Below are positions 5,308-12,354 of a stretch of 21,094 nucleotides of DNA, piece by piece. The notes beneath the pieces were generated by a model. The model had not been told where the DNA came from. It searched no databases and worked only from the letters and a program-made list of their open reading frames with translations. Numbering within the stretch: the first letter of the stretch is position 1; every line of letters begins with the position of its first letter. The stretch is taken from the IMG/VR virus record IMGVR_UViG_3300034110_000273, positions 1 through 21,094 of that record. The stretch is one strand, 5' to 3'. This stretch comes from a virus. A program made the translations under genes and the position numbers.

Positions 5308-6201
5308 CTACAAAACAGCCACAATATTTTTAATTTCGGTCATGGGTATTTTATGACAGCCTACCGATACAATGTCGTTATCTACTCCGTTAAATGTGTA
5401 TTTATCAACGTGCTGACCGTTTGTTAATTGATTATTGATTAAACGCTGATAAGCTGTTAAAAATATATTTTTAGACATTTTTACGCCTCCACTTGTTTCA
5501 ATATTGTCCGTTTCTTTGTTATATCTTAAAAGATAGTGGCCCAAATTTGCATAGATTGACGATATTTTAAACTGACGAAAGGCCTCAATTTTTTCCTTTG
5601 CGTCAATTAGTGCTTTTGCCTCCGCTTTCTTTTTGTTTTCCTCTTGTTTTATTTGCCATTGCTTAAACTCTTTTGACTCTTGATATTCATGCAACCAATT
5701 AACAATATCGGAATATCTTTTATTTATAGTTTGATATTCAAATACTAAACCATCTAAACTAAAAAACGCTTTATAATTATCAAAAACGCCAATAGATACT
5801 TTTGTTTGTTCTATAAACCCGTTTTTTAATTTTGTTGCCGTTATTGCTTTCTTTTTTGCCTCCTCGGCATATTCTAAATAATTGTTTAAGTTTTCCAAAT
5901 GTGCATTTGACGCTAAATTAATATCCTCGAAAATTGTTTTTACTTTGAAAAAATGAACATTTGCGGGAATAGAACGCCAAACAAGGCTTTGATGTTTTGA
6001 GGTAGTATTGGAGTAGTGCTTATCATTAAATAGAACGCACTTTTGTCCGTTATGGTTTGTCATGTGTTGAGCAAGTTTGAAATGGTAGCCGTATGAATAT
6101 ATACTACCATATTCAAAAAACATATTGGAGCCCGTTCCATGTGTTTGAGTTTGATTAGCCCAAACGTGTGTAAGTTCGCTGTTGTTAAATTTTGTTTTCA
6201 T
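5308..6201 (-). CDS. Widely distributed phage/plasmid protein (DUF8033-like), unknown function
   Basis: A 297-aa protein. The N-terminal third has the pattern LTHVWANQTQTHGTGSNMFF, then YGSIYSYGYHFKLAQ and TSKHQSLVWRSIP. This F-N/S-x-E-x-x-H-x-W-A...SYG-x-HF...TTSKHQ signature is one I recall from a broadly spread family on Bacteroidota and other phages and plasmids (DUF8033-like); the name is from memory. The middle (residues about 100-210) is a long helical, lysine-rich region with coiled-coil character; the rest is mixed. No enzyme motif is visible. It is the largest protein of the early left arm. Because families like this sit among early and mobile-element genes, roles in takeover or counter-defence are often suspected, but nothing here proves one. 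Confidence 0.55.
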   Translation of the reverse strand: MKTKFNNSELTHVWANQTQTHGTGSNMFFEYGSIYSYGYHFKLAQHMTNHNGQKCVLFNDKHYSNTTSKHQSLVWRSIPANVHFFKVKTIFEDINLASNAHLENLNNYLEYAEEAKKKAITATKLKNGFIEQTKVSIGVFDNYKAFFSLDGLVFEYQTINKRYSDIVNWLHEYQESKEFKQWQIKQEENKKKAEAKALIDAKEKIEAFRQFKISSIYANLGHYLLRYNKETDNIETSGGVKMSKNIFLTAYQRLINNQLTNGQHVDKYTFNGVDNDIVSVGCHKIPMTEIKNIVAVL

Positions 6202-6228
6202 TGTGTTTTGGTTTTGTGTGTTATAGGT

Positions 6229-6426
6229 TTATTTGTTTCTTATATTGTCAATCATTGAATAAAATTGGTCATATAAATCATTAAATATTTCTTGAGCCTC
6301 CTCTGTATATTCTAAACAGTCGCTATCCTCAAGTTCATAAATCTTGATTGAGTCACTCCAATCATTGTGCAATTTATCGCACGCAAGTTCGCTAGCCAAT
6401 TCTACTATGTTAATATTGATATTCAT
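6229..6426 (-). CDS. Small acidic protein, unknown
   Basis: A 65-aa, strongly acidic protein: NIVELASELACDKLHNDWSD and a DSDCLEYTEEAQEIF segment. It looks all-helical with no membrane segment. It lies between two tiny membrane-protein genes and the 297-aa protein in the promoter-proximal part of the early operon. Unlike most early genes its leader lacks the AACCAAAA box. Not recognised. Confidence 0.5.
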   Translation of the reverse strand: MNININIVELASELACDKLHNDWSDSIKIYELEDSDCLEYTEEAQEIFNDLYDQFYSMIDNIRNK

Positions 6427-6444
6427 TTTATAAATGTTTAAAGG

Positions 6445-6549
6445 TTATTTGTATTGAGTTAACTCTTGCCATATTGTTTTGGCTAATGTGTAAAGTAATA
6501 TACCGCCAATAAATAAGGCGATAAATTCAAAAAGGCTAATTGTTTGCAT
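6445..6549 (-). CDS. 34-aa single-span membrane protein
   Basis: The ATG at 6549 opens a 34-aa frame starting MQTISLFEFIALFIGG and ending in a polar tail, with one hydrophobic stretch (residues about 5-24). It overlaps the end of the preceding 38-aa membrane gene by 14 bases, and both begin MQT, suggesting a tandem pair, perhaps from an old duplication. Very short, so the call rests on hydrophobic pattern, position and coupling. Confidence 0.42.
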   Translation of the reverse strand: MQTISLFEFIALFIGGILLYTLAKTIWQELTQYK

Positions 6550-6652
6550 CGTTGTCGATTAAAAGGTGAATTAATAGTTTGCCAATGTTTGCCATGAATA
6601 AGCTAAATAAAACCAATTCGGCAATCAATAAGATGTTTGAAAATGTTTGCAT
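6536..6652 (-). CDS. 38-aa single-span membrane protein, first gene of early operon
   Basis: The ATG at 6652 opens a 38-aa frame: MQTFSNILLIAELVLF then a hydrophobic run to about residue 31, ending IDNDANN. It has the typical leader (AACCAAAACAAAACACA before ATG) and is 29 bases downstream of a candidate promoter. The N-terminal MQT and the single span match the following 34-aa protein. Function unknown. Confidence 0.48.
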   Translation of the reverse strand: MQTFSNILLIAELVLFSLFMANIGKLLIHLLIDNDANN

Positions 6653-6680
6653 TGTGTTTTGTTTTGGTTAAATGATACAG

Positions 6681-6712
6681 CTAAGATAAGTACCAAATAT
6701 TAAATAAACAAA
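6681..6712 (-). promoter_or_regulatory. Candidate leftward early promoter
   Basis: Minus strand TTTG (6712-6709) is followed after 20 bases by TATCTTAG (6688-6681), one mismatch from the Bacteroidota -7 box TAnnTTTG. It lies just upstream of the first leftward gene. The whole left arm could be read from it. Confidence 0.42.
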
Positions 6713-6743
6713 AAAAAGATTAAATATTATTAAATTATTTTGC

Positions 6744-6759
6744 GGTCTATATTTAGACC
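6744..6759. promoter_or_regulatory. Inverted repeat, possible operator
   Basis: GGTCTA-tatt-TAGACC is a perfect 6-bp inverted repeat with 4-bp spacer. It lies 32 bases upstream of the candidate leftward promoter and 3 bases from the iteron-like copy at 6763. A repressor-binding role is inferred. Confidence 0.38.
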
Positions 6760-6762
6760 AAT

Positions 6763-6779
6763 GGTAAACTTTCTTTACT
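6763..6779. repeat. Extra copy of the initiator-gene iteron
   Basis: GGTAAACTTTCTTTACT matches the four dyads within the initiator gene (best fit to the copy at 455-471, differing at three positions). A half site ACTTTACC at 6918-6925 and GGTAAACTTTAC at 8066-8077 are weaker relatives. It suggests that the initiator or another operon product binds the central control region. Confidence 0.5.
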
Positions 6780-6795
6780 ATCCTTATAAGGTCGG

Positions 6796-6910
6796 TATAC
6801 ATTTTATAATGTATATACTTTATATAATATATACAATATATAATATAATACTTATTGTATTATATATTATATAATGAATACTAAAATAAATAATGTATAT
6901 TATATTATAT
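6796..6910. other. Very AT-rich palindromic control region (possible unwinding element)
   Basis: Almost only A and T. It contains a perfect 8-bp inverted repeat with 4-base loop at 6796-6815 (TATACATT/AATGTATA) and a 9-bp inverted repeat with 5-base loop at 6843-6865 (ATATAATAC/GTATTATAT). It lies in the divergent gap 6653-7246 between leftward and rightward genes. Such DNA is typical of promoters, origins or both. The remaining part, 6926-7209, shows no convincing gene; it holds a short C-rich patch near 7110-7122. Confidence 0.5.
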
Positions 6911-7209
6911 TGGGACTACTTTACCAAAGTATGTTAGCCCTTAATTGTGTGTCGGTTGTTATGTTCCGTAAATGGTAGGGTAACAAATTGTATGTATAAA
7001 TATAGTACCAATTACAGCCCAATTAGTACCTAATTTAACATAATGGTAATTATAAGACAATTCGACTACTGAATATCAATCGTTTATGTATGTTAATTTA
7101 TACCACTATACCCCCTACCCCTTTCATTCGTGTAATCAATGTTACAACGCCAATGTGCCCTTCACATTTTTGATATAAAACATTGTTTTCACCAATTTTA
7201 ACTTTTGTA

Positions 7210-7240
7210 TTGTTGTTTTGGTATAATAGTTGTAGCTTTG
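7210..7240 (+). promoter_or_regulatory. Candidate rightward promoter before zinc-ribbon gene
   Basis: TTG at 7210-7212, a 20-base gap, then TAGCTTTG at 7233-7240, an exact match to TAnnTTTG. The ATG follows after 6 bases, so the transcript would be leaderless or nearly so. Confidence 0.5.
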
Positions 7241-7246
7241 ACTTCT

Positions 7247-7441
7247 ATGAAAGATACTTGTGCAAAAAGAAACTATAAGTGCAAATGTGGTTGTGTGATG
7301 GAAGATTATGTATGGGCCTCAGAAATACGAACTCATAAGGTGGCTTGTTTCAAGTGTGGCAATACGCTTAGTTTTGACCAAATCAAGGTAGATAAGGTAG
7401 TGAGTATTGTGTCTATCAGAACGCCAACCAAAAACAGATAA
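7247..7441 (+). CDS. 64-aa zinc-ribbon protein upstream of small terminase
   Basis: A 64-aa protein from the ATG at 7247; a TTG-initiated extension from 7205 is in frame but would place the promoter box inside the gene, so the ATG was chosen. It has KCKCGC (C12, C14, C16) and CFKCG (C34, C37), a zinc-ribbon arrangement, followed by a basic tail. It ends one base before the small terminase start (TAAtATG). First gene of the rightward arm. A DNA-binding or regulatory role next to the terminase is plausible but unproven. Confidence 0.62.
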   Translation: MKDTCAKRNYKCKCGCVMEDYVWASEIRTHKVACFKCGNTLSFDQIKVDKVVSIVSIRTPTKNR

Positions 7442-7442
7442 T

Positions 7443-7979
7443 ATGAACGCAGAGTTTAAGGACATAACGAAAGAAGCATTTATCATTGCTTATAGGGAGA
7501 ATTTTGGGAATATTACCATTGCTTGTCAAGCGTGTGGGATTAGTAGGACTATGTATCAGAATTGGATGAAGAATGATACTGAGTTCAAGAAGGCTTTGGC
7601 TGAAATAGAGCCAGAGGAGATTATGCTTGACTGGGGTGAGCATAAGTTGATGGAGAGGATTACCAAGGGTGATACTTTGGCTACTATGTTCTTGCTAAAG
7701 ACTAAGGGCAAGAGAAGAGGTTACATTGAAAAGACTGAGGTTGCTCATGAAGGAGATGTGGTGAAGCAGATTACGGTGAACGTAGTGAAGCCATCGGAAT
7801 TACCTAACTTGCAGAAGCAACTCGATGGAGATGAGAATATAATAAACTTCGATACTCAGAAAGATAACAGCTTTACTGTTCCAGCCACATTGGCTTCCGA
7901 GATACCAGAAATTCCATTATATGACCATAGCACTGGCGACTTGTTGGATATGAACGACCAAAATGAGTTCGAGGAATAA
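7443..7979 (+). CDS. terS: Terminase small subunit
   Basis: A 178-aa protein. The N-terminal half has a helix-turn-helix: NITIACQACGISRTMYQNWM (residues about 23-42), followed by a long helical region through HKLMERITKGDTLATMFLLKTKGKRRGY, the pattern of small terminase subunits, where GDxxxxxFxLKxxGKxRGY is a recurrent end of the core. The C-terminal third is polar and acidic, probably contacting the large subunit. It binds the packaging site and helps the large subunit load DNA. An in-frame TTG start at 7407 would overlap the upstream gene; the ATG at 7443 is one base after that gene's stop. Large terminase follows after an unusual 380-bp gap and a 50-aa gene. Confidence 0.8.
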   Translation: MNAEFKDITKEAFIIAYRENFGNITIACQACGISRTMYQNWMKNDTEFKKALAEIEPEEIMLDWGEHKLMERITKGDTLATMFLLKTKGKRRGYIEKTEVAHEGDVVKQITVNVVKPSELPNLQKQLDGDENIINFDTQKDNSFTVPATLASEIPEIPLYDHSTGDLLDMNDQNEFEE

Positions 7980-7986
7980 TATGTCT

Positions 7987-8002
7987 CCGACATTGATGTC
8001 GG
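7987..8002. repeat. Perfect inverted repeat after terS
   Basis: CCGACAT-TG-ATGTCGG lies 8 bases after the small terminase stop. With no following T tract it is not a standard terminator. It opens a 380-bp non-coding gap (7980-8359) which also has TTGTGTCACAA at 8081-8091, TTGTGACAA at 8104-8112, and a direct repeat TGATTGATAAA at 8023 and 8045. A packaging (cos or pac) or operator role is possible. Confidence 0.4.
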
Positions 8003-8257
8003 GAACATCTATAAACTTTAAATGATTGATAAATGACCTTTTATTGATTGATAAAGTTTTCTATTGGTAAACTTTACATATTGTGTCACAAATATTTTAC
8101 AAATTGTGACAAAGTCGGTAGTAATACTACTCTATTATCAAAAAATGTAAACTGTTCAAGTTTTGATAGTGTTCATATAATAGCCGTACACTTGTTATAC
8201 TTTTATGTATTAAAGTAACATATATTCGTACGATAATGTGTCATAAAACGCACTTTT

Positions 8258-8284
8258 TGACTTATGTTTGTCCGATATAAGTCA
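8258..8284. promoter_or_regulatory. Inverted repeat overlapping a promoter-like box upstream of terL
   Basis: TGACTTAT at 8258-8265 and ATAAGTCA at 8277-8284 form a perfect 8-bp inverted repeat with an 11-base spacer. TATGTTTG at 8263-8270 matches TAnnTTTG and overlaps the left arm, as an operator over a promoter would. The upstream TTG box is not clear. The next start is 90 bases downstream. Confidence 0.4.
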
Positions 8285-8359
8285 CATTAGGGCCTACCAT
8301 CTATAAAACCAAAAAGTATTAACTTCGTTTTTACCAAGCCAATTTTTTAATTTTTCCCT

Positions 8360-8512
8360 ATGAGCCCAGAAGAAAAACAAGCATTAATTGATTACATATA
8401 CCATTTTGCTTGGGTATATGGAAGATATTATCATGTTGGAGATGCTGAAAAGATATTAGAACAAGTTGGGCAAATAGTTGAATTACCAGAAAAAGTAATT
8501 AATGAACTATGA
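8360..8512 (+). CDS. Small 50-aa protein before large terminase
   Basis: The ATG at 8360 opens a 50-aa frame: MSPEEKQALIDYIYHFAWVYG, then GDAEKILEQVGQIVELPEKVI. It looks like a small helical bundle. Its stop overlaps the large terminase start (ATGA at 8509-8512), so translation is coupled. No family was recognised; by position it could assist packaging. Short, but the coupling and codon pattern support it. Confidence 0.55.
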   Translation: MSPEEKQALIDYIYHFAWVYGRYYHVGDAEKILEQVGQIVELPEKVINEL

Positions 8513-9645
8513 ACGTAACCACCAACATCGTTTTCGAAATACTGCAAAACAGCCAAAAAAAAATATCTGTTATGCAAGGCGGAACAAGGTCTGGCAAAAC
8601 CTACAATGTATTGACCTGGTTTATCGTAAAATTGCTACAAGAAAAAGGGAAGACACTAACTATCTGCCGTTCATCGTTGCCATCCATAAAAGGCTCAGTA
8701 ATGAGAGACTTTATAGAAATTCTGTCGAAATATGGCCTATACTCAGAAGAAAAGCACAACAAGTCAGAAAATCTTTACTTCTTAGGAGGCAACACCGTAG
8801 AGTTTGTCTCTACAGACCAGCCACAAAAAATAAGAGGCCGTAAAAGAAATTATCTGTTTATTAACGAGGCCAACGAGGTAAACTACGAATCTTGGATGCA
8901 GTTAGCCCTAAGAACCACAGAAAAGATTGTAATTGACTATAACCCTTCAGACTACTACTCTTGGATATACGACAAGGTAATAACCAGAGAAGATACTGAC
9001 TTTACCATCACTACCTACAAAGACAATCCATTCCTTGAGAAATCATTGGTGGAGGAGATTGAGAGACTAAAGGATGCTGACCATGAATACTGGAGAGTTT
9101 ATGGTTTAGGTGAAAGAGCAATATCAGAGGCAACTATTTATACCCATTGGAAACGCAGAAGAAACTTTCCCGAAGGAGGAGAAATATTTTATGGACTGGA
9201 TTTTGGCTACAACAATCAAACCGCACTGGTGCGAATCAAACACTTCGACAATGAGATGTTTGTGGAGCAACTCATCTACGAAACTAAAATGTCTACATCA
9301 CTACTCATCGATAGGCTAAAGGCTTTTGGCTTTGACAAGCGTACAGAGATATTCGCTGATGCTGCTGAACCCAAGACCATAGCTGAGATTAATAAGGCTG
9401 GATTTAGTCTTAAAAGTGCCGTTAAAGACGTTTTTGCTGGTATCAACAAGGTAAAGTCATTTCCACTGATAGTTAAAAGCGATTCGTTAGATTTGTTGGA
9501 TGAGTTTAAAAACTATAAATGGAAAACCGACAACGATGGCAATACGTTGGATGAACCAGTTAAGTTTAGAGACCACTTGATGGATGCCATGAGGTATGCC
9601 ATATACTCAAAATTTGCCAAACCGAAAAGAGGTTGGGTAGTGTAG
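8509..9645 (+). CDS. terL: Terminase large subunit (PBSX-type)
   Basis: A 378-aa protein with an ATPase and a nuclease domain. Walker A is GGTRSGKT (residues 24-31), the Walker B region YLFINEAN (115-122) with its catalytic Glu at 120, and a coupling-like motif IDYNPSD (142-148). The nuclease half has GLDFGYNNQTAL (229-240, D231), FADAAEP (282-288, D284) and RDHLMDAMRYA (354-364, D355/D359), the three-acid set of the RNase H-like fold. The length is near the low end for this family but complete. It cuts concatemers and pumps DNA into the prohead through the portal. Start chosen at the ATG overlapping the 50-aa gene's stop. Confidence 0.95.
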   Translation: MNVTTNIVFEILQNSQKKISVMQGGTRSGKTYNVLTWFIVKLLQEKGKTLTICRSSLPSIKGSVMRDFIEILSKYGLYSEEKHNKSENLYFLGGNTVEFVSTDQPQKIRGRKRNYLFINEANEVNYESWMQLALRTTEKIVIDYNPSDYYSWIYDKVITREDTDFTITTYKDNPFLEKSLVEEIERLKDADHEYWRVYGLGERAISEATIYTHWKRRRNFPEGGEIFYGLDFGYNNQTALVRIKHFDNEMFVEQLIYETKMSTSLLIDRLKAFGFDKRTEIFADAAEPKTIAEINKAGFSLKSAVKDVFAGINKVKSFPLIVKSDSLDLLDEFKNYKWKTDNDGNTLDEPVKFRDHLMDAMRYAIYSKFAKPKRGWVV

Positions 9646-9666
9646 GCTAAAAATTTGTTACTTTTG
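9633..9666 (+). promoter_or_regulatory. Late promoter before portal gene
   Basis: TACTTTTG (9659-9666) matches TAnnTTTG and continues as GTAAAAATA, the same extended box seen before 14387 and 19514. A TTG at 9633-9635 lies 23 bases upstream. The portal start follows after 17 bases. Confidence 0.6.
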
Positions 9667-9683
9667 TAAAAATATCATATAGC

Positions 9684-11114
9684 GTGAAATTAACTGACAT
9701 ATTCGGAGCCATTAATCCTTTTCAACAAAAGGCACAAGCTCCTAATGGAATGATACAAGTTACCAGTCCATTTGCCGATTTTGGAGGATTACTTGCTGGT
9801 AGAACTTTATATCCAGAACTTAACCAAAGAAAATTTGTTCTTGACTACGAAAACAATAGTGAGGTGTACGCCATCATTAAGCGTATATCAAAAACTGTAT
9901 CTACTGTTCCATTTTACGTTTACAAGGTAAAGGATAAGAAATCCCTTACAAGATATGAAGCACTCACTAAAAACTCAAACACTACTCAAGACTTAGCGAA
10001 AGCAGAGTTAATGAGAGTAAAGGCTGTAAGTGAGATTGCTGATTCCCCATTAAATATCTTATTAGAAAAACCAAACCCTTATCAATCTCTTTCTGAGTTT
10101 ATTGAAAGCGTTATTGGTTATAAACTTATTTGCGGCAATTCATTTGTTTGGGCTAACCGATTAGAAAGCGGTAAAGTTCAAGAATTAGTCGTGCTCCCTC
10201 CGCAATACATGGCCATCATATCTGATGGTACTATCAATGGGGTTGAAGGTTATTCTTTTACACTTGTTGGATGGGATTTCTTAGATGCGAAAGACGTAAT
10301 CCATCTAAAATACTTCAACCCTTACTTTGACACTAACGGTAATCAATTATACGGATTAAGCCCATTACAAGCTGCTTACAGAACTGTTCAGCGTTCCAAT
10401 GATGCAAAGGACACTTCGGTTGGTATGTTGCAGAATCAAGGCCCGAAAGGTATCTTATATGCAGATGAGTCTAACAACTTTGGACAAGAAGAAGCTGGTA
10501 AGTTAAAAGAAGATTTCTACAATCAATACGGAACTAAGAGCCAAGGACAAATCGTTCAGAACGCTGGTAAGATTTTAATTGCTGGTGCTAAATTAGGATG
10601 GGTTAACATGGGCTTATCCCCTATCGACCTTCAGCTTTTAGAATCTGAGAAAGTTACCCTTAGAGAACTTTGTAATGTGTACGGTGTGAACTCTGCACTA
10701 TTTAACGACCCAGATAACAAGACTTATAACAACATGAAAGAAGCTAAGAAGGAAATGCTTACGCAAGTAGTACTTCCAGAATTAGTGGCACTTCGTGATG
10801 CTTTCAATAGATTCTTTGCAACTGAAATTGGCAATGGCTACTATATCGATTTCGATATTACAGTGTTCCCAGAGTTACAAGAGGACATGAAGGAACTTTC
10901 TGGTATCTTATCTCAGTCTTGGTGGATTACTCCTAACGAGAAAAGAGCAGCAATGCGTTACGATACTTCTTTAGACCCAGCTATGGATGAAATCTTTATC
11001 CCAGCAGGTTACTTACCTATCGATGAGCTTACTATGTTGCAAGACCCAAGAGATGCTCAACAACAAGGAGATTACAATATCCCACCAGTTAAAAATTTAA
11101 AAAATGGAATTTAA
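9684..11114 (+). CDS. Portal protein (HK97 family)
   Basis: A 476-aa protein with a GTG start placed 17 bases after the extended promoter box; an internal ATG at residue 23 is a weaker option. Features of HK97-type portals are visible: NNSEVYAIIKRISKTVSTVPF near residue 57, an LLEKPNPYQSLSEFIESV segment around 125-142, GNSFVWANRL, and the clip/wing region with LCNVYGVNSALFNDPDNKTYNNM near residues 340-360, followed by the long helix MLTQVVLPELVALRDAFNRFF. Portals form the dodecameric ring at one capsid vertex through which DNA passes and to which terminase and connectors dock. It directly follows terL and overlaps the next gene by 11 bases, the normal order for this module. Confidence 0.93.
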   Translation: MKLTDIFGAINPFQQKAQAPNGMIQVTSPFADFGGLLAGRTLYPELNQRKFVLDYENNSEVYAIIKRISKTVSTVPFYVYKVKDKKSLTRYEALTKNSNTTQDLAKAELMRVKAVSEIADSPLNILLEKPNPYQSLSEFIESVIGYKLICGNSFVWANRLESGKVQELVVLPPQYMAIISDGTINGVEGYSFTLVGWDFLDAKDVIHLKYFNPYFDTNGNQLYGLSPLQAAYRTVQRSNDAKDTSVGMLQNQGPKGILYADESNNFGQEEAGKLKEDFYNQYGTKSQGQIVQNAGKILIAGAKLGWVNMGLSPIDLQLLESEKVTLRELCNVYGVNSALFNDPDNKTYNNMKEAKKEMLTQVVLPELVALRDAFNRFFATEIGNGYYIDFDITVFPELQEDMKELSGILSQSWWITPNEKRAAMRYDTSLDPAMDEIFIPAGYLPIDELTMLQDPRDAQQQGDYNIPPVKNLKNGI

Positions 11115-11505
11115 GTCATTTGATGAAGCCTTTAAGGTTGTAGAAGATAATTTATCAGAGAAGCGAGTAAACAAGACTAACCCAAAAGGTATCAGTCATG
11201 CAAACAGCTTAATTTCAAGTGGTGACGTTACTAAGCCATCATCTTGGGAAAGACCATCTGTAGAAATGGAGAATGCTTACATCGAGGAGAATGGATGGGA
11301 TGAGTTCTCTAAATGGTTCTTAGGTGTTGATACCGCTATGGACAAAGAAACTAAAGGACACTATGGCTACATATATACTTCTGATTTTAAAACAGTTGAT
11401 AGGGAAGGATTACGAGCAATCAGACAAAGGTCGGCACAAAACGGACTAAAAGGTGTGTTTGCAGCAGCAGGAAAAATGATTGAAGCTATAGACGGAAAAG
11501 AATAA
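11104..11505 (+). CDS. Conserved phage head-module protein, unknown
   Basis: A 133-aa protein. Residues about 44-110 carry a strong pattern: KPSSWERPSVEMENAYIEE, EFSKWFLGVD, then ETKGHYGYIYTSDFKTVDREGL and IRQRSAQNG. I recall this W-x-x-P-S...F-x-KWFLG-D...Y-TSDFK-x-V-x-R-x-G-L...IRQRxAQ pattern from proteins encoded between portal and protease in many phages, sometimes fused to them. It starts inside the portal gene end and joins the next gene by TAATG. Likely a minor head or assembly factor; no enzymatic residues are clear. Confidence 0.65.
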   Translation: MEFKSFDEAFKVVEDNLSEKRVNKTNPKGISHANSLISSGDVTKPSSWERPSVEMENAYIEENGWDEFSKWFLGVDTAMDKETKGHYGYIYTSDFKTVDREGLRAIRQRSAQNGLKGVFAAAGKMIEAIDGKE

Positions 11506-12344
11506 TGGCTAAGATAGTTACTCCTTCTCAGCAGTTCGCTTTGCAGCAAAAGATTGCAAGGAAGTCAGTAAGAGAGTATCAGCCTAAAATATTGGCTGCT
11601 TTACAATCTGATTTTGACAAGGCTGCTCAGTTGGTTAAGGACTACGGAGTTCAGCAAACTATCAATAATCAGAATGCGTTATTTGACGGCAAAGAGATTA
11701 ATAATATTTTACGAACTTTGTACGAGACGACTGGCGGATATACTGCCATGACGTATGAAAAGATATTTGATAAGTTTAAAAAAGCAGAATCAGTAGATTT
11801 AGACCCTCTGAACATCATGGATGAATGGTTAGCGTTTATGTTGTCTTATTGGACAACCTATAGCGGAACTAAGATGTACGGAATTGAAAATACTACCAAG
11901 AATGAGATTACAAGGATATTGAACGGCTCTATTAGATACGGACAAGAAAATAACTTGAGTCTTAACGAGGTTAATTCACTTGCGATTAAAAACCTACAAG
12001 AAGGTAAAATTAACAACGCAAGGAGTCTGCTGATTGCAAGAACGGAATCACATCAAGCATTAAGTGCTGGTATGATGGGTGCAGTTAAATTTGTTAACAT
12101 ACCTTTGCTGAAGCAATGGGTGGCAGCAGATTATCCTGCTAAGAATAATAGGTACAGAAGTTGGCATCGAACATTGGATAGACAAACCAATCCAGATGCA
12201 GGAGGAGTAAGAATACCGATTAATCAGCCGTTCCTTGTGAATACGCCAGAAAGAGGAGTAATTGAGATGCAATACGCACATGATGCAAACGGAGGTGCAA
12301 TGAATAATTGTAACTGTAGATGTTGTACTGTGTTTATTGCTTAA
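11505..12344 (+). CDS. Minor head/morphogenesis protein (SPP1 gp7 / Mu gpF-like)
   Basis: A 279-aa protein. The C-terminal half holds the family core: SLLIARTESHQALSAGM (RTE at 179-181), KQWVAADYPAKNN..RYRSWHRTLD (203-225) and a closing NCNCRCCTVFI (268-278), with Cys residues that may bind metal, as in many members. The N-terminal half is mainly helical. Members are minor capsid proteins needed for DNA retention or prohead assembly and are usually encoded beside the portal. Tight overlap TAATG with the previous gene. The Cys-rich tail and RTE motif make the family call firm; the exact role in this phage is inferred. Confidence 0.85.
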   Translation: MAKIVTPSQQFALQQKIARKSVREYQPKILAALQSDFDKAAQLVKDYGVQQTINNQNALFDGKEINNILRTLYETTGGYTAMTYEKIFDKFKKAESVDLDPLNIMDEWLAFMLSYWTTYSGTKMYGIENTTKNEITRILNGSIRYGQENNLSLNEVNSLAIKNLQEGKINNARSLLIARTESHQALSAGMMGAVKFVNIPLLKQWVAADYPAKNNRYRSWHRTLDRQTNPDAGGVRIPINQPFLVNTPERGVIEMQYAHDANGGAMNNCNCRCCTVFIA

Positions 12345-12354
12345 ACAAAAATAT

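Noticed and set aside
7086-7178. Plus-strand 30-aa frame in the central gap
   Set aside because: Short, with no leader or promoter and an odd composition; could not be supported.
7205-7246. TTG-initiated extension of the zinc-ribbon gene
   Set aside because: It would place the TAnnTTTG box inside the gene; the ATG at 7247 is better.
8502-8843. 113-aa Arg/Lys-rich frame
   Set aside because: A shadow of the large terminase in another frame; terL has all motifs.
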